DNA of 64,000 bases from Prochlorococcus marinus XMU1404 (GTDB lineage Bacteria > Cyanobacteriota > Cyanobacteriia > PCC-6307 > Cyanobiaceae), in the NCBI RefSeq assembly GCF_017696175.1, contig NZ_JAAORE010000003.1, forward strand, positions 310,001 to 374,000, in the 5' to 3' direction. Positions 20,917 through 29,881 of this stretch are shown piece after piece. Each line of letters opens with the position of its first letter. Within the stretch, counting starts at the first letter, position 1. Position numbers and translations under genes: made by a program. The notes beneath the pieces were generated by a model that worked only from the letters and a program-made list of their open reading frames with translations, had not been told where the DNA came from and ran no database searches.

Positions 20917-23643
20917 TTAAGAATTATTGTCAATTCTTTTTGTTGCAGGATTAATATCTTCAGATACTTTTATAAGATCATTAGATTCAGAAACAGGAAA
21001 ACGATTAATAGATTTTAATGCTAGCTTTGCTTTGCTTTTTAGTTTATTACTAACACCAATACAGTATTGCACTTGAGAAAGAACATCTATTGATCTTCTA
21101 ATAATCCTCACTACATCACCTTCGTCTAATGAAGTATTAAAAACCAAATCTTTCCATTTTTTTCCCCTTGCCCACTCAGAAATAATTCCAGTCAACTCTG
21201 TTTCTAAATAGATAGGAATGTCAATATGAAACTTATTTTGTTGAGAAGCGACTAATTTTCTTAAACTATCTAATTCATTAAAAACATCTATTACCTTTAA
21301 AGAAGGCTTGAAATTACACCAAAGATTTGGCCTCCTTACATCAACGCATATAGCTTGAATAATTGCAGCTAACTCAGGAGGATCTAAATCGTCCAAATAA
21401 CCACTGACTAAAACAAGACCAATCCATAATTCATTTTCACTTCTTATTGCACCAACTGTTTGTCCAACTTCTGTCAATTCCAAATCATTTAAACAACCAA
21501 AATGATTCAAAATTTTAATCAAATCGGTAAAAGTTCTCCAGTTATGATTTTCTTTATCCTCAAGAAGTTTTTTTCTCATATTTATTTCTTGTTCAAAATC
21601 AACAATTCTTTTTCTATATTTCTTTAATTTCCTTGGGTCCCCAAATCTATGGGCGGGATGATCAGTGACTGTTTCTTCTAAATTATTAATTTGTTGCTCT
21701 TGTGCCAAAACTTCCTTTGTCAGATCATATTGTGGAGTTTGTAAATCATTTTTTTTAGAAATTTGTAAAATTCGATCCGCGAAACACTGCGACATATCAT
21801 CTCCCCTAACTACCTCTCCAGAAAAATACATCTTTGGTGCTTCAAGTCCTAAGACATCAACTGCATCCAAATCATTAAAAATACTTACTATGTATGAGGG
21901 TTTTATGAGAATAAATAAATTATCAATTGTCAAACACAATAAACTCTTAATTTTTTGGGATTCATATATTTTCTTACAAATTAATCCTGGAACAATTTTT
22001 CTTTTAATTTGAGGAGCTTTGATTGAAATTAAGCTTCCATCTTTAATATATGGGAGTGCATTAGTGATCTCTTCTGATAATTTTTCTGCTGCTTGTTTTT
22101 CTAAAATTTTCAAGAGTCTTCTCTCTTCTTTAAGACGATTTTTTAACTTTTCGTAGGCATCAAAATCTTTCCATGAAACATCAGATGTAATTTTTTTTAA
22201 GTCAATTAAATCCCTTTCTAAATTTTCAAGAATTATATTCTCATCTGAGGATTGACCTGAATATAAAAAACTACCAAAACTTCTTTTAATTAATTCTTTA
22301 GACTTTTCTAAAGTATAACTTTGTAAAAGATTAAGTACCATTCCATAGCTTGGAGTAAATTGACTCTCTAAAGAATTTGGTTTGCTAATAGCCAGTGCAC
22401 TTGCTTCTTTGGCACCTTCAAATCTTGTTTGTAATGTAACAACATATCCTTGGGTATCTTTTCCTCTTCTTCCAGCTCTTCCTGACATTTGCAAAAATTC
22501 ACTGCTAAATAATAATCTATGCCCATCTTCTGTCCTTTTTGATAAAGAAGAAATAACAGTTGTTCTTGCGGGCATATTAATTCCTGCAGCAAGAGTTTCA
22601 GTTGCAAAAACAACTTTTATCAAACCTTGCTGAAATAATTCCTCAACCAATTCTTTCCAGGCAGGCAATAATCCAGCATGATGTGATGCAATACCTCGTT
22701 TTAATGCCTCACATTGAGATTTATCTTTAATTGCCTCTTGATTATTTTTAAGATAAACATCTAATTTTTGGGATATCATATTTGCTTCTGAATAACTAAC
22801 TAAAGTTAAGTCTTTTATATTCTCAATAGCCTTGTCACAGCCTCTTCTACTAAAAATAAAGTAAATAGCTGGCAACATATTTCGTTCAGCTAGTTTCGAG
22901 ATCACAAAGCCAATTGAGGGAGACTTTGGTTGCATTATCCTGCCAACTTTTCCTCTCCTTTTCTGCCCTTTAGGAGCTCTCCAAATCTTACAGTTTGGAT
23001 GAATTCCATTAGCCTTATTATTTAAAAGTGGATGAAGGCCTTTAACACTACAAAAAATAAAATCAAGTGGGACTGGTCTCTTATCACTATTAATTAGTAC
23101 TGTTGGTCCATGAACTTTTTCTATCCAAGTTTGTAGTTGATCTGCATTAGCTATTGTTGCTGATAAAGCTATTATTTGAGTTCTAGTAGGGCAATGGATT
23201 ATAGTTTCCTCCCAAACTGTGCCTCTTTGGGGGTCATTCATGTAATGACATTCATCAAGAATTACAGATTCTAAATTTTCTAAGGGATCATCAAATTCGT
23301 CAAATTCACCATAAAGCATGTTCCTAAAAATCTCAGTAGTCATGACTAAGATTGGTGCTTCTCTATTGATACTTATATCTCCGGTTAAAAGACCAACTTT
23401 ATTCTCACCATATTGATTAGCAAAATCTCTAAACTTTTGGTTTGATAGGGCCTTTAAAGGTGTTGTATAAAAAACTCTGCTGTCATGAGTTAAGCCTCTA
23501 TATATAGCAAATTCACCTATCAATGTTTTACCTGAACCTGTTGGTGCAGTTAAAACAACAGAATTTCCGCTATTAATAGCTCTTATTGCCTCTAATTGGA
23601 AATCATCTAGCGGAAAGGGGAAATATTCCTCTAAATTAAGCAA
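20917..23643 (-). CDS. Ski2/Mtr4-like DEAD/DEAH-box RNA helicase
   Basis: 908-residue superfamily 2 helicase conserved in cyanobacteria. Motif I is APTGSGKT (about 34-41), motif II is DECH (in LDECHYMNDPQRG), motif III is SAT and motif VI is QMSGRAGRRG. The C-terminal half contains the helical DSHCT-like domain of Ski2/Mtr4 proteins (LGLEAPKMYFSGEVVRG, then the GCLNDLELTEVGQTVGAIRSENELW stretch, with helices after it). These proteins remodel RNA for decay; the substrate here is unknown. The start is TTG at 23643, the only start directly before the conserved N-terminus. It is divergent from the biotin operon, with a 140-nt gap. Confidence 0.9.
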   Translation of the reverse strand: MLNLEEYFPFPLDDFQLEAIRAINSGNSVVLTAPTGSGKTLIGEFAIYRGLTHDSRVFYTTPLKALSNQKFRDFANQYGENKVGLLTGDISINREAPILVMTTEIFRNMLYGEFDEFDDPLENLESVILDECHYMNDPQRGTVWEETIIHCPTRTQIIALSATIANADQLQTWIEKVHGPTVLINSDKRPVPLDFIFCSVKGLHPLLNNKANGIHPNCKIWRAPKGQKRRGKVGRIMQPKSPSIGFVISKLAERNMLPAIYFIFSRRGCDKAIENIKDLTLVSYSEANMISQKLDVYLKNNQEAIKDKSQCEALKRGIASHHAGLLPAWKELVEELFQQGLIKVVFATETLAAGINMPARTTVISSLSKRTEDGHRLLFSSEFLQMSGRAGRRGKDTQGYVVTLQTRFEGAKEASALAISKPNSLESQFTPSYGMVLNLLQSYTLEKSKELIKRSFGSFLYSGQSSDENIILENLERDLIDLKKITSDVSWKDFDAYEKLKNRLKEERRLLKILEKQAAEKLSEEITNALPYIKDGSLISIKAPQIKRKIVPGLICKKIYESQKIKSLLCLTIDNLFILIKPSYIVSIFNDLDAVDVLGLEAPKMYFSGEVVRGDDMSQCFADRILQISKKNDLQTPQYDLTKEVLAQEQQINNLEETVTDHPAHRFGDPRKLKKYRKRIVDFEQEINMRKKLLEDKENHNWRTFTDLIKILNHFGCLNDLELTEVGQTVGAIRSENELWIGLVLVSGYLDDLDPPELAAIIQAICVDVRRPNLWCNFKPSLKVIDVFNELDSLRKLVASQQNKFHIDIPIYLETELTGIISEWARGKKWKDLVFNTSLDEGDVVRIIRRSIDVLSQVQYCIGVSNKLKSKAKLALKSINRFPVSESNDLIKVSEDINPATKRIDNNS
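20919..20940 (+). terminator. weak candidate terminator after fumC
   Basis: AAGAATT (20919-20925), loop ATTGTC, AATTCTT (20932-20938) and a run of T follow the fumC stop by 12 nt. The stem is entirely AT except one pair, and it overlaps the 3' end of the convergent helicase gene. It is the best hairpin-plus-T candidate seen here but is thermodynamically weak. Confidence 0.3.
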
Positions 23644-23783
23644 TAATTGTGATTGAAGAGAGGATGAGTTAACTTCTTAATATATGATCTATATAGATAT
23701 TAAATAAACAAAAAATACCTTGCAAACTTTAATAGTAAATCTAAATCTTTTTAATTAAATCCACTATATTTTATTTTGCCAAA

Positions 23784-24923
23784 ATGAAAAAAATAAAAAT
23801 TCCAAAAAATAGAATCCGCAAATTAAAAACATTTTCTTTAGGTAAAAAACCATTCGAACTTCTAAGTTTAAATTCGCATAATAAAAAACTCATAGACTTA
23901 TGCAGCAATGACTATTTTGGATTAAGTAGGGACAAGGATTTAATAAAAGCTGCTTACGAAATAAGCCTTTTAGAGGGTTTGGGTTCAGGAAGCTCTAGGT
24001 TTATTACGGGTTCAAGACCAATACATAAATTATTAGAGAAAGAACTTGCAGAGTGGCTTGATAAACAAAAAGTACTACTTTTCCCAAGTGGATTTCAAGC
24101 AAACATAGCCGCTATCCAGGCTTTAGCAAACAGAAAAAGTATCGTAATAACAGATAAATTGATCCATAACTCTTTATTAGTGGGAGTCAAAGCTGCTCAA
24201 GCAAAACTGGTTCGATTTTCACATAATAATCTAAAAGATTTAGAAGATAAAATTATTAAATCTGACCCTAAAAAAAATTCCATTTTAGTTGTTGTTGAAT
24301 CTCTTTATAGCATGGAGGGTTCAATTGCTCCGCTAAGAGAAATAACAGAAATTTGCAAAAAAAATAGTGTTCAATTATTAGTTGACGAAGCTCATGCAAT
24401 TGGGATAATGGGCCCTGAAGGCAGGGGTTTAAGTTTTAATTGCCGTTCGGATATAACTATGATTACTGGAACTTTTGGAAAAGCATTTGGCAGTGGTGGG
24501 GCTTTCATCGCTTCAAATTCAGAAGTTGGTGAATATATTATCCAAACAAGTGATGCATTTAGATACACAACCGCGCTTGCTCCATCTTTAGCTGCTGGGG
24601 CACTAGAAGGATTGAAAAAAATTTTAGAAAATAAAGAATGGGGTAGTGAATTGTTATCTTCTGCCAAAGTATGGAAAGATGAAATTATTAAAAATTTTAT
24701 TTTTCCAGTTCAAGGAGATTCTCAAATTTTATCAATTATTGTTGGCCAAGAAGAGAAGGCAATTTATTTACAAAAATATCTTGAAGAAAATGGGTTTTTA
24801 GCAATTGCCATAAGACCTCCAACTGTTCCAGTGGGGCAATCTAGAATCAGAATAACAATAAGAAGAAACTTAGATTTTAATCTGCTACAAAATTTCATTG
24901 CAGTATTAAAAGAGTTTAAATGA
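23784..24923 (+). CDS. bioF: 8-amino-7-oxononanoate synthase
   Basis: 379-residue PLP enzyme that condenses pimeloyl-ACP (or -CoA) with L-alanine, the first step of biotin ring assembly. The family blocks are SNDYFGLS, GSGSSRFITGS (substrate loop), DEAHAIGIMGPEGRG (Asp that holds the PLP ring N) and TFGKAFGSGG (Schiff-base Lys). It is first in a five-gene operon and overlaps bioK by 4 nt. A TATATT box at 23765-23770 is the nearest promoter-like element, but it is only 13 nt before the ATG. Confidence 0.95.
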   Translation: MKKIKIPKNRIRKLKTFSLGKKPFELLSLNSHNKKLIDLCSNDYFGLSRDKDLIKAAYEISLLEGLGSGSSRFITGSRPIHKLLEKELAEWLDKQKVLLFPSGFQANIAAIQALANRKSIVITDKLIHNSLLVGVKAAQAKLVRFSHNNLKDLEDKIIKSDPKKNSILVVVESLYSMEGSIAPLREITEICKKNSVQLLVDEAHAIGIMGPEGRGLSFNCRSDITMITGTFGKAFGSGGAFIASNSEVGEYIIQTSDAFRYTTALAPSLAAGALEGLKKILENKEWGSELLSSAKVWKDEIIKNFIFPVQGDSQILSIIVGQEEKAIYLQKYLEENGFLAIAIRPPTVPVGQSRIRITIRRNLDFNLLQNFIAVLKEFK

Positions 24924-25624
24924 AACAAATTATTACTCAACATGGTTGGGGGCTAAATAAACATTTCTGGTATGATCATAAAGTTGATTTTTTAAAGAAT
25001 AATTGGCATTGGCAAGATAATGAAAGAGGATATTTTTCGACAGATAATTATCAAGCAACATGGATTAAAAGCGACTCTAAAAAAGAAATCAGAATGACTT
25101 TATGCCATTCATATGGTTTTCATTTAATGCAAAAAACCATTTTAAAAGAAGCTACTCATATTGTTCTTATCAACTCTTTTAATAATTTTCTTCCTGTAAG
25201 TAATAAGAGAAACTTTATTTTGAGGTCTCTCAAAAGAATGGAAGCAAAAATCATAAAAGATGAATCAAAGGATATGTTGAAAGAATTTATACATAGATCA
25301 TTCATGCCAAATGATATAAATGATAGTTTTAAAAATATCTTTCTTAAGAATTTAGAAAGTTTAAATAAAAATCTTCTTTTAAATGATTTACAACAACTTT
25401 ACATCAATAGAGATTTGCCAATTTTTTTAAAAAAAGATTGCAAAATTATTTTTATAAAATCAGAAAATGACTTGATTCTTGATAACGAATCAAATAATAA
25501 CTTTTTAGATTTCTTGAATAGGACAATTGATAGGAAGCCAATTTTAATCACATTACCTCAACAAGGTCATTGCTTAACTAATTTAAATTTATACGAGATT
25601 TTACTTGGAACATTTAAAGATTGA
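24920..25624 (+). CDS. bioK: BioK-type pimeloyl-ACP methyl ester esterase (alpha/beta hydrolase)
   Basis: 234-residue alpha/beta-hydrolase-like protein between bioF and bioC, the position of the enzyme that removes the methyl ester from pimeloyl-ACP. The start QHGWGLNKHFW supplies the oxyanion-side motif of such esterases. A nucleophile elbow-like LCHSYGFH gives S64, with a His in place of the usual residue before Ser and Cys at the first Gly position of GxSxG. D184 and H217 (QQGHCLTN) are suitable for the triad. E. coli uses BioH; from my knowledge BioK was described as the replacement in marine cyanobacteria. It overlaps bioF by 4 nt. Confidence 0.75.
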   Translation: MKQIITQHGWGLNKHFWYDHKVDFLKNNWHWQDNERGYFSTDNYQATWIKSDSKKEIRMTLCHSYGFHLMQKTILKEATHIVLINSFNNFLPVSNKRNFILRSLKRMEAKIIKDESKDMLKEFIHRSFMPNDINDSFKNIFLKNLESLNKNLLLNDLQQLYINRDLPIFLKKDCKIIFIKSENDLILDNESNNNFLDFLNRTIDRKPILITLPQQGHCLTNLNLYEILLGTFKD

Positions 25625-25625
25625 A

Positions 25626-26387
25626 ATGGATAATAAAAAGTGGAATGAGAAAATAAAAAATAATTTCAATGATGCTGCATCTCGATATTTAGAATATTCA
25701 AATATTCAGAAGTTTTTTGCAGGAAAGATTGTTCACCTTATCAAAGAATTTAATCCCCAAAAAAAAGGTGAATGGATTGATCTAGGATCAGGTCCAGGGC
25801 TATTAGCTGATCAAATAGAAAAAGTTTTTTCTTCCCAAAAAGTATCCAGAATTGATTTCAGCAAAAAAATGCTTCTTGAGAATAAATTATCTAGTAAAAA
25901 AATTTTATGGGATTTGAATAATTATTTACCTCATGAAATCAATAACTGTTCTCTAATAACATCAAACTTTTGCATACATTGGTTAAACAACCCAGAAAAG
26001 ATAATAAAAAATTGGTTCAGTAAATTAATGCCTGGAGGTTTTCTAATTATTTCATATCCAACAAAAGATTGTTTCCCTGAATGGAAAGATACTTGTAGAA
26101 AAATTGATATTGAATATAGTGGTCTTAATTTCCTTGGCTCAAAAGAATTATTAAAAGATTTCAGATCAACTGAAATACATTATTCAGAAAAGTTTAATTA
26201 TCTTGAAAATTTTGAAGATGTATATAAGCTTTTTAGAAGCATTAAAAATGTAGGGGCACAGTCAACAAACTATAAACGCAAAACAGTGAAAGAGTTAAAA
26301 GAAATTCAAAAGTTTTGGCCAAAGAATTACAATAATACAGTGAACCTTTCATGGCAAATTGAGATTCAAATCATAAAGAAATTATGA
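25626..26387 (+). CDS. bioC: malonyl-ACP O-methyltransferase
   Basis: 253-residue class I SAM methyltransferase that methylates malonyl-ACP to prime pimelate synthesis on the fatty acid machinery. The SAM motif I is EWIDLGSGPGLLA, and SNFCIHWLNNPEKI and MPGGFLIISYPT follow in BioC fashion. I take the ATG at 25626, two bases after the bioK stop codon's first base region (stop 25622-25624). A TTG seven codons earlier (25605) is also in frame but lies inside bioK. It overlaps bioD by 4 nt. Confidence 0.88.
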   Translation: MDNKKWNEKIKNNFNDAASRYLEYSNIQKFFAGKIVHLIKEFNPQKKGEWIDLGSGPGLLADQIEKVFSSQKVSRIDFSKKMLLENKLSSKKILWDLNNYLPHEINNCSLITSNFCIHWLNNPEKIIKNWFSKLMPGGFLIISYPTKDCFPEWKDTCRKIDIEYSGLNFLGSKELLKDFRSTEIHYSEKFNYLENFEDVYKLFRSIKNVGAQSTNYKRKTVKELKEIQKFWPKNYNNTVNLSWQIEIQIIKKL

Positions 26388-27049
26388 GAAGTCAGGATAG
26401 TATTTTCAAATTTATAATTTGTGGAACAGATACTGATATTGGAAAAACTTTAATAAGCTCTTTTTTCGTTAAAGGCTTAAATTCCTTTTATTGGAAGCCT
26501 ATTCAAAGTGGTATTGAATCGCAAACCGATAGTCAAACTGTTAAGGAGCTTGCACAAGTTAGTAAAGAGAAAATAGTTAAAGAAGCTTATGTCTTTACAA
26601 AACCTCTATCTCCTCATTGGGCCGCTGAAATAGATCAAAAAACTATTAACTTTGAAATGTTGAGATTGCCAAAAGTAAAAGGATCACTAATTGTAGAAAC
26701 TGCAGGCGGATTAATGGTTCCAATAACACGCAATTTTTTGCAAATAGATCAAATAAAACAATGGGATCTTCCCGTAATACTTGTATGTAAGAGCTCACTT
26801 GGTACTCTTAACCATACCCTGTTAAGTATTGAGGCCTTAAAACGAAGAAATATTGAGATTTTAGGTTTAGTAGTCAACGGCGAAAAACACATGGATAATC
26901 CAAAAACTCTTGTTGATTTTAGTGGTATTCCGTTAATCACTGAATTTCCTTACATCAAAAAAATGGACTCAAAGAATTTAGATATACTATGGAAAGAACT
27001 TGACATTAAAAATAAGTTGATCTCACTCATAAATTCAAAAATAAGTTAA
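26384..27049 (+). CDS. bioD: dethiobiotin synthetase
   Basis: 221-residue ATP-dependent enzyme that closes the ureido ring of dethiobiotin. The P-loop is GTDTDIGKT (14-22). The carbamate-side segment FYWKPIQSGIE and the VETAGGLMVPI block are typical. It overlaps bioC by 4 nt, and its stop is directly followed by the bioA ATG (TAAATG). Length is normal. Confidence 0.93.
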   Translation: MRSQDSIFKFIICGTDTDIGKTLISSFFVKGLNSFYWKPIQSGIESQTDSQTVKELAQVSKEKIVKEAYVFTKPLSPHWAAEIDQKTINFEMLRLPKVKGSLIVETAGGLMVPITRNFLQIDQIKQWDLPVILVCKSSLGTLNHTLLSIEALKRRNIEILGLVVNGEKHMDNPKTLVDFSGIPLITEFPYIKKMDSKNLDILWKELDIKNKLISLINSKIS

Positions 27050-28351
27050 ATGAAATCTTTGGATTCAAAAGCTCCAAATCAAGATTGGCACCCAAATATT
27101 TGGCCACCTTTTACACAAATCAATACAAGCAAACCACAAATAGAAGTAACTCATGGTAAAGATGCCCTTCTATTCACTAAGGATCCTAAAAAAGAACTTA
27201 TAGACGGAATAAGTAGTTGGTGGGTAACTCTTCATGGTCATAGTAACGAATATATTGCGGATGCCATTTTCGATCAAGCAAAAAACCTTGAGCAAGTTAT
27301 CTTTGCGGATTTCTTACATCCTCAGGCAAAAAAATTAGCAGAAAGGCTTAGTAAATTAACTAAACTAGAAAGACTATTCTTTTCTGATAACGGCTCTACT
27401 GCAGTGGAAGTAGCCTTAAAAATTGCCTTCCAATCATGGCAAAATAGAGGTGAGACAAGATCTCAAATAGTGGCTTTTGATGGTGCATATCATGGTGATA
27501 CATTCGGAGCAATGGCTTTAGGTGAGAGAAATATTTTTAATGAGAATTTCGATGATCTTATGTTCCCAGTTAGGAGAGTCCCATGGCCATCAACTTGGAT
27601 GAATGATGAAACAGTAGAAAACAAAGAAAAAGAGGCAATTCAAAATTTAGAAACTCTACTTAAAACTCCCACAGTAGCAGTTATCCTTGAGCCTCTTGTT
27701 CAAGGAGCAGGAGGGATGAATATGGTTAGGCCACAGTTTATTAAAAAAGTTTATGAAACTATAAAAAATAATAATTCTTTATTAATTGCCGATGAAGTAT
27801 TGACTGGGTTTGGAAGATGTGGAAGCCTTTTTGCGTTTCAAAAAGCAAAAATCATTCCTGATTTAATAAGTATTTCAAAAGGCTTAACTGGTGGATTTTT
27901 ACCGATGGGAATTACTTTATGTAAAGAAAACATTTTTCAATCCTTTATTGATGATTCTCCAAGAAAAACTTTTTGGCATGGACATAGTTTTACTGCAAAT
28001 CCTTTAGGTTGTGCTGCGGCAAACGCTAGTCTTGATTTATTAGAAAAAGAACCTCAAAAATACCTTTCGCTCGAAAAAAAACATTTATCTTATTTAATTC
28101 AATTTAAAAATTTACCATACATAAAAAAAATTAGAGTCTCTGGTACAATTGCAGCCTTCGATTTAGAAATTGGGAAGAAAAAAGGTTATTTCAATAATAT
28201 TGGGAAAGAAATAAAGAGTCGAGCGATGGAGCAAGGTTTATTTATAAGACCCCTCGGGAACGTTATTTACCTCTTGCCACCCCTTTGTATAACCGATGAT
28301 CAATTAGAAAAAAGTTACTGGATAATCAGGCAAATCTTAGACAATCTGTAG
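27050..28351 (+). CDS. bioA: adenosylmethionine-8-amino-7-oxononanoate aminotransferase
   Basis: 433-residue class III PLP aminotransferase that converts KAPA to DAPA using SAM as the amino donor. Diagnostic blocks are WPPFTQI, DGISSWWVTLHGH (substrate binding), FDGAYHGDTFGAM, ADEVLTGFGRCG and SISKGLTGGFLPMG (PLP Lys). It is last in the operon. With bioF, bioK, bioC and bioD the window encodes the biotin pathway from malonyl-ACP to dethiobiotin, except the shared fatty-acid enzymes; bioB is not here. Confidence 0.95.
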   Translation: MKSLDSKAPNQDWHPNIWPPFTQINTSKPQIEVTHGKDALLFTKDPKKELIDGISSWWVTLHGHSNEYIADAIFDQAKNLEQVIFADFLHPQAKKLAERLSKLTKLERLFFSDNGSTAVEVALKIAFQSWQNRGETRSQIVAFDGAYHGDTFGAMALGERNIFNENFDDLMFPVRRVPWPSTWMNDETVENKEKEAIQNLETLLKTPTVAVILEPLVQGAGGMNMVRPQFIKKVYETIKNNNSLLIADEVLTGFGRCGSLFAFQKAKIIPDLISISKGLTGGFLPMGITLCKENIFQSFIDDSPRKTFWHGHSFTANPLGCAAANASLDLLEKEPQKYLSLEKKHLSYLIQFKNLPYIKKIRVSGTIAAFDLEIGKKKGYFNNIGKEIKSRAMEQGLFIRPLGNVIYLLPPLCITDDQLEKSYWIIRQILDNL

Positions 28352-28360
28352 ATAACAAAT

Positions 28361-28618
28361 TTAAGGTCCTTGAAGTATTGCATTTTCTACATCTTCTCTA
28401 TTAATACAATACGAAAATAGCCTTTTAGTTTCTTGTCCTCCAATTTCCCAGTTAACACTCAAATCTTCTTGTTCAAAAATAATAGTGGCATTCCAATTTG
28501 ATAGTAAGAGATACCATTTAGATGGATTATTACTATCCTTCACAGCACCTAAATCAGTTAGCCACAATTCCAATGATTGCAGTGAATGTTGGTTAATAGG
28601 TTTTTTAGAGTGATTCAC
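28361..28618 (-). CDS. DUF3143 protein
   Basis: 85-residue cyanobacterial protein of the DUF3143 family, recognised by the LESW/LELWLTDLGAVKD start, the WNATIIFEQEDLSVNW centre and the NREDVENAILQGP end. It starts at GTG (28618). It is soluble with two Trp-rich strands. The function is unknown to me. It lies 16 nt downstream of the DnaJ-like gene on the same strand, an association that suggests a shared transcript, and is convergent with bioA. Confidence 0.78.
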   Translation of the reverse strand: MNHSKKPINQHSLQSLELWLTDLGAVKDSNNPSKWYLLLSNWNATIIFEQEDLSVNWEIGGQETKRLFSYCINREDVENAILQGP

Positions 28619-28634
28619 AAACTTTTTAAAATAA

Positions 28635-29075
28635 TTATTTTATTAACCAAAGGGGTATTGTATCTAATTCTTTACCAGTAAAAGACGCAATAAAAATTGA
28701 ACAAATCAAACTAATAGAAATGATCATTATTAAGAGGAATAACGAAAACAATTCTCCATTTGAAAAAGGTCTTCTATTCCCTATTAAATTTTGATTATTA
28801 GAATCGATTAATAAATTATTGAAAACGTTAACATTATTTTTTCTTCTAGATTTTTCCTTTAGTTTATCATCATATATTTTCCTCAAATTACTATTATTTA
28901 AATTTTCATAAGCTTCTAAAACTTCTTGGAATTTACTTTTAGCAACGTCTATTTCTAATGAAGTTGTATCAGGATGCAACTCTATGGAGAGTCTACAAAA
29001 TGCCTTTCTTAATTCATGATTTGATGCATTTTCATTTACACCTAAAATTTTGTAATAGGAAGTTTCCCCTTTCAA
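28635..29075 (-). CDS. membrane-anchored J-domain protein
   Basis: 146-residue protein with an N-terminal J domain (SYYKILGVNENASNHELRKA; HPD at 34-36) that would stimulate an Hsp70 ATPase. There is no Gly/Phe-rich, zinc or C-terminal substrate domain. Instead a single hydrophobic segment at about 112-133 (FLLIMIISISLICSIFIASF) anchors it, with the J domain probably cytosolic. The only usable start is TTG at 29075, before KGETSYYKIL. DUF3143 follows after 16 nt. The client or membrane site is unknown. Confidence 0.85.
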   Translation of the reverse strand: MKGETSYYKILGVNENASNHELRKAFCRLSIELHPDTTSLEIDVAKSKFQEVLEAYENLNNSNLRKIYDDKLKEKSRRKNNVNVFNNLLIDSNNQNLIGNRRPFSNGELFSLFLLIMIISISLICSIFIASFTGKELDTIPLWLIK

Positions 29076-29165
29076 AATAATCTTTTATTAATATTGTAAT
29101 TCTAATAAATTTTTTCTAAATAGAATGTTTTTAATGGTGAATTTAAAATTGATATTTATAACGAA

Positions 29166-29879
29166 ATGAAAAAACAAAACATTCCAGAAGAAATCTTTTC
29201 CTTAATAAATGAACGAGAAATAAATATGTTTCAAGAGTTACAAATTAAAATTAGAGAATTAAATAATAAAACTAATCTAACGAGATTAATTAATGGCGAT
29301 GATTATTGGATTTCACAAGTTTTTGACAGCATTTGGCCATTTAAAACTTTCCCTAATATTAATTATGATAATAAAAAATTTTTAGATATTGGATCTGGAT
29401 GTGGCTTTCCTGGTTTAGCTTATGCCATAACTCATCCTAGTTCAGAGATATACCTTATTGATTCTTCAAAAAAGAAAACAGATGCATTAAAAATCTTAAT
29501 TAAAAAGATCAATTTCAAAAACAATATTCATGTAATCAATAATCGAATTGAAAACATAGCTCATCAATCTTCATTTAGAAATAGTTTCAATATAGCCACC
29601 ACTAGAGCGGTGAGTAATCCATCAACAGTTTCAGAATATATACTGCCAATGCTAAACAAAGAGGGGTTGGGAGTTTTATATTGTGGCAAATGGGCTGATG
29701 AAGAAAGTAAAAATCTAAATAAAACTTTAGAAATTTTAGAAGGAAAATTTAAAGAGAAAAAGAAAATTTTGTTACCAAGAAATAAGGGTACCCGAAATGT
29801 TATTCTTATTGAACCAAAAAATTTTTGCCCTGAAATTTACCCAAGAAAAGTTGGCAAACCTGAAAAAAATCCATTATAA
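29166..29879 (+). CDS. rsmG: 16S rRNA (guanine527-N7)-methyltransferase
   Basis: 237-residue SAM methyltransferase (RsmG/GidB) that modifies G527 in the 530 loop of 16S rRNA. Family blocks are NLTRLINGDDYW, the SAM-binding FLDIGSGCGFPGLAYAI (about 76-92), ATTRAVS and the LPRNKGTRNVILIEP end. It is divergent from the J-domain gene (90 nt) and convergent with the aldo/keto reductase. Length is normal. Confidence 0.93.
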   Translation: MKKQNIPEEIFSLINEREINMFQELQIKIRELNNKTNLTRLINGDDYWISQVFDSIWPFKTFPNINYDNKKFLDIGSGCGFPGLAYAITHPSSEIYLIDSSKKKTDALKILIKKINFKNNIHVINNRIENIAHQSSFRNSFNIATTRAVSNPSTVSEYILPMLNKEGLGVLYCGKWADEESKNLNKTLEILEGKFKEKKKILLPRNKGTRNVILIEPKNFCPEIYPRKVGKPEKNPL

Positions 29880-29881
29880 AA

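Noticed and set aside
23687-23698. Palindrome ATCTATATAGAT in the helicase-bioF gap, as a possible biotin operator
   Set aside because: It does not resemble the BirA operator and is AT-only except two bases; no supporting regulator is near.
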